This document shows positions 45,629-52,801 of a stretch of 64,000 bases of DNA, piece after piece. The notes beneath the pieces were generated by a model. The model did no database searches, was not told the origin of the DNA, and saw only the letters and a program-made list of their open reading frames with translations. Numbering within the stretch: the stretch's first letter is position 1; every line of letters starts with the position of its first letter. Source of the stretch: Pedobacter endophyticus (GTDB lineage Bacteria > Bacteroidota > Bacteroidia > Sphingobacteriales > Sphingobacteriaceae); the NCBI RefSeq assembly GCF_015679185.1, contig NZ_CP064939.1, positions 434,001-498,000 on the forward strand, written 5' to 3'. Made by a program: the position numbers and the translations under genes.

Positions 45629-45721
45629 TTGTATCACATTTTTTTAACCAGTACTGTCCTCTTGGAAGAGGGTGACTCCGCCTGTTTTTTTGGCGGAGTG
45701 AAATGTACGTTTGTGATACAA
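45629..45721. repeat. Three-way-junction-like palindromic element
   Basis: The outer arms TTGTATCACA (45629-45638) and TGTGATACAA (45712-45721) are perfect inverted repeats. Inside lie two further hairpins, CCTCTT/AAGAGG (45658-45671) and ACTCCGCC/GGCGGAGT (45675-45699). The last has a T-rich loop. It could be a small non-autonomous element end, an RNA or a double terminator. Confidence 0.55.
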
Positions 45722-45830
45722 ACGGATTTCATTCCCTTGCACCGAAACTCAGGATGGTGATAAGAAAAACACTCGGAACTCAGTTTTTCTGCTACCTGTA
45801 AAATTTAGATTAGTTAAGCAATTAGCGCCT

Positions 45831-46190
45831 ATGAGTGACGACAACACAAAAAATAATAGTTCGAAAAGAATACTTAATCGGCTCAAAAGATTGACAGAAT
45901 TGTATTCTTTAGGTACAATCGAAGAGAATAGATATATTATTGGTTCGTTCTTTTCAGAAAAATGGAGAATTTTAGATTTTGAAGGTCGAACCGCAATTAC
46001 AAATCCAGCAGCACGCTTAACATATCTGATAAACAAGAGTTTGGTGCATAAAAAAAACAGAAAGAATGTTCCTGAAAACTATCTTTCTGGCTTTGTACTC
46101 GGTATAAACTTCAATCCATACCAATTGGAGGAGGATTTGAAGATTTTTTGCAGAATACCAATCGATTCACTGGAAGATTCTGAAAATTAG
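45831..46190 (+). pseudogene. C-terminal remnant of a serine recombinase
   Basis: The 119-aa frame resembles only the tail of large serine recombinases of Bacteroidota: RLTELYSLGTIEENRYIIGS, then FFSEKWRILDFEGRTAI, and a helix like LTYLINKSLVHKKNR. In complete proteins this segment follows the coiled-coil region. The catalytic N-terminal resolvase domain is absent, and upstream the same frame meets a stop after about 11 codons. It marks the scar of an older insertion. A coding function is unlikely. Confidence 0.6.
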
Positions 46191-46233
46191 GAAGTACACT
46201 AATCGAACTTCTAATTACCTAATAATATATTAG

Positions 46234-46863
46234 TTATTTTGTTGATTCTATAGCTAGGACATTAGTTACAAATGCTTTCCCTTTGTTTTGCCCGACTGTT
46301 ACTAAGGTCAGGTATTGCATTATTAAAAAAATGATGTAATAATATACTAAAGGCGCTTTTGCAAAAAACAACATTGGAATACCAGCAAGAATTAAATATA
46401 GAAAAGCCATTGAAGTCATATCTCTTGCCAATAAAAAATCCTTATGGCTTTTTAAGATTGCAATATCTTCACGATGACTTTTGTAAAGCTTAAACCACAA
46501 TCTATTTTGATCAGTAGGATCAATAGGGAGTGGTGCATGGAGAGCGCCGAGCCTATTCATGTTTACCCGTGGGTCTCTCTTTCCGTGTTTTGAAAATGCC
46601 CTTGAACCTGGTAAGACATTCTTTAACCTCCAAAATATCAAAATCGCTTTTTGTTCGCTGGATAAAAATCCATTAACAATAAACAATACTACCGGTGCAA
46701 TAAGTACTCCTGACGTTCTTGCCGACAGCATCAACTTAAAGTCATTCAGAATCGAATCATAATAACTGGTAAAAAACAACGAGTTGAAAACAACAAAGTT
46801 GAAAATGAAGAAAGCCCATAATGAAGCCGAATTTGCAGCTTTTAAATTAGTTTCTGTACTCAT
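46234..46863 (-). CDS. Four-segment membrane protein of the E2-E1-JAB operon
   Basis: A 209-aa protein with two hydrophobic segments near the N-terminus (about 12-35 and 50-66), a soluble loop of about 80 residues, and two more near the C-terminus (about 150-190). The loop is positively charged (AFSKHGKRDPRVNMNRLG). It lies 10 bp downstream of the E2-E1-JAB gene and is the third gene of the operon. In conflict systems such a component is often the membrane-damaging effector or the target of the modification. No known family was recognised; a SLATT-like role is speculation. Confidence 0.75.
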   Translation of the reverse strand: MSTETNLKAANSASLWAFFIFNFVVFNSLFFTSYYDSILNDFKLMLSARTSGVLIAPVVLFIVNGFLSSEQKAILIFWRLKNVLPGSRAFSKHGKRDPRVNMNRLGALHAPLPIDPTDQNRLWFKLYKSHREDIAILKSHKDFLLARDMTSMAFLYLILAGIPMLFFAKAPLVYYYIIFLIMQYLTLVTVGQNKGKAFVTNVLAIESTK

Positions 46864-46873
46864 AACTATTTAA

Positions 46874-49156
46874 TTAAAACACAAAAGGTAAAATTCCCGC
46901 AGGGGCAACAACCGTCAAAAACACTGGCAAGGGGGTAACAAGTCCTGAAAACTCATCCTTAAACCTGTATATACTGTTCATATCTACGCTGCTCAAACCA
47001 TTGGGTCCATCTGGGTGAGAATGCCACTCCCCAATGTAACCGAGTTGACCACCGGCACCTTCGGTGACATTTTTGATTTCTTCTGGCAAGCCCGAATAGC
47101 CCCTGTAAAAACAAATACTGTTTGCTTTACTGTCAGGTGGTGCCGATATGAGGTCGGTTACATGGATAGTCTTTGTCTTGTAATTTATGATTCCAACAAA
47201 TACGCCCCCGGTTTCCTTTCTTTTTGCTTTTTTGGCCTCTAACTTAATTTGCTCAAGTATCCCACTCTTGAACCTAACTGACCAGGAAGCATCATTTTTT
47301 GCCGCTATAATGTCAAATGGGTCAACATTCAGGACAGAGGTTTCAATATTGTAATCTTCATCGCCGATAATGCGATTAAGGTATACCTTGCCAGTTTGAA
47401 CATCCTTGGGAATCTGCCCCTTTAGCACACCAGCAAAATAAGCGCTATGTGATGAAATCTTATCATCGGATAGAACAGTCGTTTCCGAATTGCAGCCAAT
47501 ACCAACCTGTACAATGAGATTACCATTTGAAGTAGCCAATTGTTCCCTGCGAAGCCAGTCAGAAATCTTCTGGTCTGTTTTATAAGTACTGTAAAGGGCT
47601 GCCTGTAAATCGTCAATCCTCGGATTCCTGTTAGCGCCTTCTTTGAGCAGGATGCCAAGATTCCCGAAATCGGAAATTCCACCGCTTGCAATTTTTAACG
47701 CCCCCATATTACTAGCGACAGTAATCTTATTGAAAAAAGCATCTGAAGCGGTAAAATCCATTGCCCATCCATAATTTTTAAAAGTTTCCTCCTTTTCAAA
47801 AACATCGTCCTTGAAGGATGGCCCGCTAATAGTTCTTACTGAGCCCATAGGATACATTTTCGTAATCTTTGCTGACAATGCAGAAGCCTTGTTATTTCCT
47901 TCATCGTCTGCAAACAACGCATGCCTAACCAGATTATGTGGAGAAATGTGGTCTGGATCGATCAAGGTAAGATTAGTTTGACCTCCCCTTGTAAAATGCA
48001 TCACGACTTTAGAACCCAATGCACCACAGCCAAACACCACATTGCGCTCTTTCCACTCATTTTCATCGCCAGAAATCGCCCGTGCCTTTGCAGTGGTAAG
48101 CGGCTGGTTGTGCGATTGGATTTTCACAGGGATGTTGTTTATGATTTTTCCATCCGAGACATCGGTGGTATCAACCCAAAAACGAAAATTGACAAACTCA
48201 ACAGTTGAAGAATAGCCAACAAGCGTCGAGGGTCTTTTTATTCCCAAAATCACTGGGAAATGAACAAAATAATTTGCATCGCCAGTCGCAACCATATCCT
48301 CAAACTTTGAGTGGTCAATGCCGAAATTATTACAGAACAATTTGAAGCCTTCCCAATCTTCGGGAAACTCGATCTCGTAATTTTTATAAGTTGTATCGTC
48401 ACCACTCCACAGCACATACCCAAAATGGTATTGCTTTCGATCCAATGCCTTCTTATCTTTTTTCTTTTCGAGGTCTACCTCTTGGATCACTTTTAGGGCA
48501 TTTGTCATTGTTACAAATTTTTGGAATTTGTAAGTGCTGGATTCACCGTCTTTGATTCTTTCAAACAGTGCAATTGAATAATGTTCACCCGGAATTAAAG
48601 CCTTGTCCTGTAGTACTGTTTCGGCAAATCGGTCGTAGTCATAAATAATAGTATCCTCATAGCCCTCCAACCTCAAAGGTTCAAACTGATCACCGTTTTC
48701 TGTCAATTCACCCGTTGCAGCATCCCTAAGCCAATTACCGATCCGGATCAGCAAATCGTTAATACGCTTATTGGCATACCATTCATTACTATCACCCCTA
48801 ACGTAGCAAAACGCTGGCGGCCTACCATTTTTTGCAATATATAGGTGCGCAAGCTTATCTTTTGGAAAATCCAGACGGTCTGTTAATACAGTTGGTGAGA
48901 AAGCAGGGTAGTGCCTAAGACTGAAAGTAAAGATTACCGGCTCAGAAGGACTGATATCGATACCATCTTTATTTCCCAGGCTAGGCAATTCCACGGCAAT
49001 ATCTACAGGCACTGCAATCCGGTATTCATCCCATTCCTTTATGACGAACTTGTCGCCCAGAACGTTTTTTAAATATAAAAGTGAATCCTGCAATGCAGGA
49101 TTCACAATCTCACCGGTAAAATCCGGTAAGCTATTACTAAACTTTTCCGCTTCCAT
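46874..49156 (-). CDS. E2-E1-JAB triple-fusion protein
   Basis: About 760 aa from the ATG at 49156; the longer frame to 49177 would start at TTG. Residue numbers here count from that TTG. The N-terminal E2-like domain (to about 180) has Cys124 in PPAFCYVRGD as the possible acceptor. The E1/ThiF domain follows with the nucleotide loop VVFGCGALGSK (380-390), LIDPD (405-409) and a candidate catalytic Cys562 in GCNSETT. The C-terminal JAB peptidase has Glu656 and the complete zinc motif EWHSHP (H719, H721), then S729 and D732. E1, E2 and deconjugase in one chain are known only from prokaryotic ubiquitin-like conflict systems. No separate ubiquitin-like gene is seen. It overlaps the MBL gene by 20 bp. 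Confidence 0.88.
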   Translation of the reverse strand: MEAEKFSNSLPDFTGEIVNPALQDSLLYLKNVLGDKFVIKEWDEYRIAVPVDIAVELPSLGNKDGIDISPSEPVIFTFSLRHYPAFSPTVLTDRLDFPKDKLAHLYIAKNGRPPAFCYVRGDSNEWYANKRINDLLIRIGNWLRDAATGELTENGDQFEPLRLEGYEDTIIYDYDRFAETVLQDKALIPGEHYSIALFERIKDGESSTYKFQKFVTMTNALKVIQEVDLEKKKDKKALDRKQYHFGYVLWSGDDTTYKNYEIEFPEDWEGFKLFCNNFGIDHSKFEDMVATGDANYFVHFPVILGIKRPSTLVGYSSTVEFVNFRFWVDTTDVSDGKIINNIPVKIQSHNQPLTTAKARAISGDENEWKERNVVFGCGALGSKVVMHFTRGGQTNLTLIDPDHISPHNLVRHALFADDEGNNKASALSAKITKMYPMGSVRTISGPSFKDDVFEKEETFKNYGWAMDFTASDAFFNKITVASNMGALKIASGGISDFGNLGILLKEGANRNPRIDDLQAALYSTYKTDQKISDWLRREQLATSNGNLIVQVGIGCNSETTVLSDDKISSHSAYFAGVLKGQIPKDVQTGKVYLNRIIGDEDYNIETSVLNVDPFDIIAAKNDASWSVRFKSGILEQIKLEAKKAKRKETGGVFVGIINYKTKTIHVTDLISAPPDSKANSICFYRGYSGLPEEIKNVTEGAGGQLGYIGEWHSHPDGPNGLSSVDMNSIYRFKDEFSGLVTPLPVFLTVVAPAGILPFVF

Positions 49157-50333
49157 ACTTTGAAGCAGAATTAACAACTCCTAGTGCTGCACTGCCTGCG
49201 GCTCTGGCAGTACCTTCCTGCACTTTAGGCTTTATTGGTCCCTGAGTAGTAATTTCAAACACTATCGGTTGCGGCGTGTCATTTTTAACTTCATATACCG
49301 TGGTGTTCAGAAAGTTAGCGTCACCAACTTTATCCACATATTGCTTTTTGGCAGCATTATGGGGTGGATTAGGTTTAGCTTCCACAATCTTTTTACAAGA
49401 AGCGATTATTTTAGGACTAGCACCTCTTTTGTAATCCAGCACCTCTAATGAAGTTTTCTTTGGTTCTTTGTTATCCACCTGCGGACGATCATTGAAAAAA
49501 GACCAGGAACAATGGTGAGGAGAAAGGAATATATCCCAGTTCAACGCACTTTCACTTTTATCCTTGCCTGATTTCTTTGTTTCCTTTAGAATGGTATCCC
49601 ATGAATAATGGTCAGAGTCCCCACCAAACATGGCAAGCGTAGAAAATGTAGCATCTTCTTTTTTCTCCTTAAAACGAGCCTGAAATACAATACTGGTAGA
49701 GTTTTTATCCTTGGTAGCAGAAGTCAAATGCTGTTTAAAAGGAGAATGCACAAAAATTGAAAACGTATCCTGATTTTTATCATTAAAGCGGCTTACTATA
49801 TCTCCGGGAATTGATCTAAGGTGATCGAGGTCCTCATACTTTGAGTTGCCATCATAACCGATGATCCTGATCCTGTTCCCACGGTCATCTTTTTTCGAGT
49901 TTTTATCGCGATGCAGCTTCAATCTTCTTTCTGCTTCGGTTTGATAAGCATCTTCATCAGTATTGGTGTGTTCTTCAGCAATCATTGGCGAGAACCACAT
50001 AGCCTCAACGCGGATCAAGTTGCTTTTCTTGTCGGTCGAAGTATAATCTTTTGGATTTCCCTGATAGAAATTCTTATCGAAGCCACGGCAATGGTCCCAA
50101 TCTCCATGTGTCAGGATGAAAACATCAACAAAGGGAATGCCGTCAGCATCTTTTTGAAGAGATTTAAGTAGATCCTCATGAACATCAAAAAGATTCTCGT
50201 CATCATCACCTTTAGCAGATTCACGAATATTACAATCTACAAGAATTGTTGTTTTATCTGCCAGCGTAATCAATGTCATATCGCCATTGCAAACTGGATA
50301 AAATTTGATTGTGTTTTTAGTAGAATCAGCCAT
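49137..50333 (-). CDS. Metallo-beta-lactamase-fold hydrolase (ComEC-like) of the E2-E1-JAB operon
   Basis: About 398 aa from the ATG at 50333, chosen because GGAGGG lies 7 bp upstream (50341-50346); the frame to 50363 is longer. The metal site is FILTHGDWDHCRG (HxDxDH variant), then MFGGDSDH and SPHHCS further on, as in ComEC-type MBL domains. These hydrolyse nucleic acids or phosphodiesters. It is the first gene of the operon, and the E2-E1-JAB gene starts inside its last codons. E2-E1-JAB fusions linked to MBL proteins are a known computational association; the activity is unknown. Confidence 0.85.
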   Translation of the reverse strand: MADSTKNTIKFYPVCNGDMTLITLADKTTILVDCNIRESAKGDDDENLFDVHEDLLKSLQKDADGIPFVDVFILTHGDWDHCRGFDKNFYQGNPKDYTSTDKKSNLIRVEAMWFSPMIAEEHTNTDEDAYQTEAERRLKLHRDKNSKKDDRGNRIRIIGYDGNSKYEDLDHLRSIPGDIVSRFNDKNQDTFSIFVHSPFKQHLTSATKDKNSTSIVFQARFKEKKEDATFSTLAMFGGDSDHYSWDTILKETKKSGKDKSESALNWDIFLSPHHCSWSFFNDRPQVDNKEPKKTSLEVLDYKRGASPKIIASCKKIVEAKPNPPHNAAKKQYVDKVGDANFLNTTVYEVKNDTPQPIVFEITTQGPIKPKVQEGTARAAGSAALGVVNSASKYGSGKV

Positions 50334-51077
50334 TAACCATCCCTCCTTTCGAAAAGTCAGCATTTTGCTGTATATACATTAAAAACGAGCCTTGTTTAAA
50401 AACAGGCAAAATGGAGGTGGGTATCCTTACCGCTCCTGATCGGTGCATCGCATCCGAATTTGTGTGGTTCTGCATAATAGTTTTAGTTTGCAAAATCTAC
50501 ATTTACGCCCATTCTATTTCGTGTCAGGGCAACTTACTCCGGAATCAGGTGGTTAAGATATGAATGATAATAATACTGTTACAAAGCGAATAAACTATGA
50601 ATACATCAAACTTTTTTTACTTTTGCGACGTAAATAACAAAAACCGTCATATTAGCATGCCAACGGTGGTTAACCGTTTCCTGAAACTGATGACATACTT
50701 TAAAGCTTGCGTGGATCACTACTCCAGCAGGCTTTTCTTTTTTATAAAGAACAAACCATAAACAAATCCATCATAATTGTGCCACAGTTTTTTACTCCAC
50801 AATAATGTCAACATGTTGACGCTTATTTAAGATTAATGTCAACATGACATGTTAAAATTCTGCCAGCTGTTCATGGTGTTCTGACAATTTTGCTGTTTTT
50901 TTTAGATTATTATACTTGAATTATATTTTTTGCTATTATTTTTAGGCGGAAATCTTCAAATTCAAAAAAATAGAGCGCATTCGAGTAATTTAAGTCATTT
51001 TGCTATAAACTTTAGAATTAGCTTTTGGTGCATTAAGTTTTGACGTATCATTTTGTCAGTTTGTGTATACTCAGAGT
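50334..51077. other. Intergenic region with operator-like repeats and a possible small RNA
   Basis: No gene in 740 bp. The palindrome GTCAACATGTTGAC (50807-50820) and the direct repeat AATGTCAACATG (50804-50815 and 50835-50846, 31 bp apart) look like operator sites. A -7-type box TACTTTTG at 50618-50625 (plus strand) precedes a hairpin AACGG/CCGTT near 50680-50695 and a T-rich stretch near 50735-50745, so a short RNA is possible. The MBL operon promoter should be nearer 50380-50480. Confidence 0.4.
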
Positions 51078-51266
51078 ATGGAACGCAACATTACACCTGA
51101 ATAAGCTCAGCAAATCCTTGCCGAAAAAGAGATAGTAGTTTCGCTTGAAGAAGCAGAAAAAATACTCAAAATAATGTAGGATTTTGGCGAAATAACAAGC
51201 AAACAGATTAAGAGAGAAAGAGAACTTGCTACTTCAAAAACAAAGAGGAAGCCAAAAAACACTTAA
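51078..51266 (+). pseudogene. Small gene broken by two in-frame stop codons
   Basis: From ATG 51078 to TAA 51266 one frame reads MERNITPE, stop, AQQILAEKEIVVSLEEAEKI, LKIM, stop, DFGEITSKQIKRERELA and so on, 62 codons. It matches in style the small helical proteins of about 60 residues found in Bacteroidota islands (EEAQKILAEKG...SLEEAEKIL). The internal stops are TAA at 51102-51104 and TAG at 51177-51179. Two nonsense codons in an otherwise well-kept frame point to a recent pseudogene. Confidence 0.65.
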
Positions 51267-51310
51267 TATATCTTTTTGCCTAGCAAAACTTAATACATCA
51301 ACAAATAAAT

Positions 51311-51448
51311 TCAATCCTTGGGTCTATGTTTGTGTGGCTTTAAATCAGGGTGTTTTGGCTTTGTCTCAGGTAAAACCCTTCTTCTTTTATCATCTTGTCC
51401 ATTATCTTTTTTAGGCTTCGGACCAGGTTTAATTGCTTGAATTTGTTC
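51311..51448 (-). CDS. Small proline/lysine-rich peptide, doubtful
   Basis: A 45-aa frame from the internal ATG at about 51448 (MEQIQAIKPGPKPKKDNGQD); a longer frame starts at 51502. It is rich in K, P, D and R, probably disordered. No family is known. It lies upstream of nothing on its strand. Possible real small gene of the island, weakly supported. Confidence 0.35.
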   Translation of the reverse strand, partial: EQIQAIKPGPKPKKDNGQDDKRRRVLPETKPKHPDLKPHKHRPKD

Positions 51449-51571
51449 CATAATATTAGTAATTAAAATTTTATAGTTCAAATCTAGCAATCCAATCCTC
51501 ATTTAATTTACGGGTTTCCGTAACCGTGAAGTTAGGTATCTTAGGGCCCCGAAGACTTAACAATTTAATTG

Positions 51572-52255
51572 TTAAAATTTAACTTTATAACGAATTTGAT
51601 TTTGTGAATTAAGCTTTGATTCAAGCCTCCCTTCATCCATCAACTTATCAATGATTGGCTGTATTTCAGATTTTTGTTTGTTAAGATTTTTAGCAATACC
51701 AGAAATAGATCTCCAAATATATTTTGAATCTCTAATTGAAGTTATTATTTGATCTTCTAAAGAAACTATTAGGTTAGGAGCAACATTTTCAAAATCATTG
51801 TTATTTGTGCTACTACTTTCCTGAATATCTTTTTCCGTTAATGATGCTACAACATCTTCGGCCTTTTCATTTGCCGCTTCGGCCTTATGTACTGCTTTTT
51901 TTGCATCTTCTTGTGCTTTAATTACTTTCTCGTAAAGACTTTCTAAAAATTGTTTAGATAGAACTGAAGCAAGTAAACAAAAGCCTACTAATACGAAGTA
52001 ATTGGAGTTAAATAAAATGCCTCCTTGATTTGTAGAAACAGGTTTGTCTAATAAGTTACTTGATATTGTTTTCAAGAAAAGTGGTACACAAAATGAAGCT
52101 ATTAGTCCAAGAACAATTGATCTTATTAATAAGTTTTCTTGATGTGGATTCTCACTTTTTTGTTTCTTCAGCATCAAATAATTACCAAATCCACCTAAAA
52201 AACCTGAGAAAAGCATAATACCAATAATTATCCAATAGTGAGCGCAATTTTCCAT
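51572..52255 (-). CDS. Membrane protein with C-terminal winged-helix-like domain (YEATS-associated type)
   Basis: A 227-aa protein with three hydrophobic segments (about 8-27, 45-62, 85-103), then a coiled-coil stretch (about 108-140, KVIKAQEDAKKAVHKAEAAN) and a C-terminal domain (about 165-227) that looks like a winged helix (SISGIAKNLNKQKSEIQPII). The first part matches, as I recall, proteins annotated as YEATS-associated three-TM, linked to conflict systems. It is the last gene of the island on its strand, with no partner YEATS gene in the window. Confidence 0.65.
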   Translation of the reverse strand: MENCAHYWIIIGIMLFSGFLGGFGNYLMLKKQKSENPHQENLLIRSIVLGLIASFCVPLFLKTISSNLLDKPVSTNQGGILFNSNYFVLVGFCLLASVLSKQFLESLYEKVIKAQEDAKKAVHKAEAANEKAEDVVASLTEKDIQESSSTNNNDFENVAPNLIVSLEDQIITSIRDSKYIWRSISGIAKNLNKQKSEIQPIIDKLMDEGRLESKLNSQNQIRYKVKF

Positions 52256-52377
52256 TACAGATAGTTTTAATTGAGTTTATGAATATAGGGGATTTTTTTA
52301 TCTTGAAGATATCAACTAATGTTTATTTTCTTATTAAAAGAAAGGGCTTCAGATAAAGGAAGAGTATTTTCTTAGGT

Positions 52378-52400
52378 AATCTTCGGGAGTCCCGAAGATT
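52378..52400. repeat. Perfect 23-bp palindrome next to a tRNA T-arm-like fragment
   Basis: AATCTTCGGGA-G-TCCCGAAGATT has 11-bp perfect arms around one base. It is followed by TTTGTACCCATTGCCGGAGTCGAACC, which on the minus strand resembles a tRNA T-loop (GGTTCGACTCC). A decayed copy is at 29883-29905. It may be the end of another integrated element. Confidence 0.6.
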
Positions 52401-52528
52401 TTTGTACCCATTGCCGGAGTCGAACCGCACAGTGATTGGTAATTTAAATTTCTTTTAATTTTTAAAGGGAATGATTATATTTACACTATAGCAATTGCAG
52501 CTAAAACGTATCGAAAAAAATGGTGAGA

Positions 52529-52541
52529 GATTAGGTGAGTA
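52529..52541 (+). repeat. Integrase arm-site repeat, right end
   Basis: GATTAGGTGAGTA differs by one base from GATTCGGTGAGTA at 13368-13380. It lies 56 bp inside the right attachment repeat, as expected for an arm site on the other end of the same element. Confidence 0.65.
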
Positions 52542-52596
52542 AAAATCAAAAATCGCATAAAATACTATTTAAACGCTGATTTTAGCACCAGGTGCA

Positions 52597-52613
52597 AATC
52601 CCAGCGGGATCAC
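52597..52613 (+). other. attR of the tRNA-Lys island
   Basis: AATCCCAGCGGGATCAC is identical to the tRNA-Lys 3' end at 13242-13258, and the preceding bases (GGTGCA versus GGTTCG) are similar. This is the right boundary. It is only a 3' fragment, not a second tRNA gene. Confidence 0.88.
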
Positions 52614-52614
52614 G

Positions 52615-52640
52615 AAAGGCGCAAGAGATTGCGCCTTTTC
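52615..52640 (+). terminator. Original terminator after the tRNA-Lys site
   Basis: AAAGGCGCAA, GAGA tetraloop, TTGCGCCTTT and T residues: a perfect 10-bp stem directly after attR. It would terminate tRNA-Lys transcription if the island were excised. Confidence 0.85.
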
Positions 52641-52711
52641 TGTTTAAAAGATATTTTAAACCACAATTCTCAAAAATTATAAGTCATTTCAAAACATCTT
52701 AAACCATACAA

Positions 52712-52761
52712 ACTGGTGCCCTAACTGGTGCCCAATTGTAATCGGTAAGTTTGGGCACCAA
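52712..52761. repeat. Arm-like repeats beyond attR (scar of an older element)
   Basis: ACTGGTGCCC occurs at 52712-52721 and 52724-52733, and GGGCACCA inverted at about 52753-52760. The order tRNA end, terminator, repeats copies the layout at 13242-13409, but no integrase gene follows. The remaining bases to 52801 show nothing. Confidence 0.5.
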
Positions 52762-52801
52762 TCATCCCAAATCAAATTGATTTAAAGTGCAAAGAACAAG
52801 A

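Larger units (their letters stand above)
13242..52613. mobile_element. Integrative and mobilizable genomic island at tRNA-Lys (about 39 kb)
   Basis: The ends are the 17-bp direct repeat at 13242-13258 and 52597-52613. An integrase gene points inward at the left end, and integrase-arm-like repeats lie near both ends (13338-13409 and 52529-52541). Inside are a DUF5712 relaxase, a BfmA-type accessory protein, two excisionase-like HTH genes and RteC, but no conjugation (Tra) genes, so transfer would need a helper. The cargo is mainly toxin, immunity and defence-like genes. A serine-recombinase remnant at 45.8 kb suggests that the island grew by nested insertions. Confidence 0.88.

Noticed and set aside
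46234..50333. Type II CBASS
   Set aside because: There is no CD-NTase (cyclase) gene or CBASS effector next to the E1/E2/JAB protein, and the three activities are in one chain with an MBL partner.
52597..52613. Second tRNA-Lys gene
   Set aside because: Only the 3' 17 bp match; the D-arm and anticodon arm are missing, so it is the right attachment repeat.
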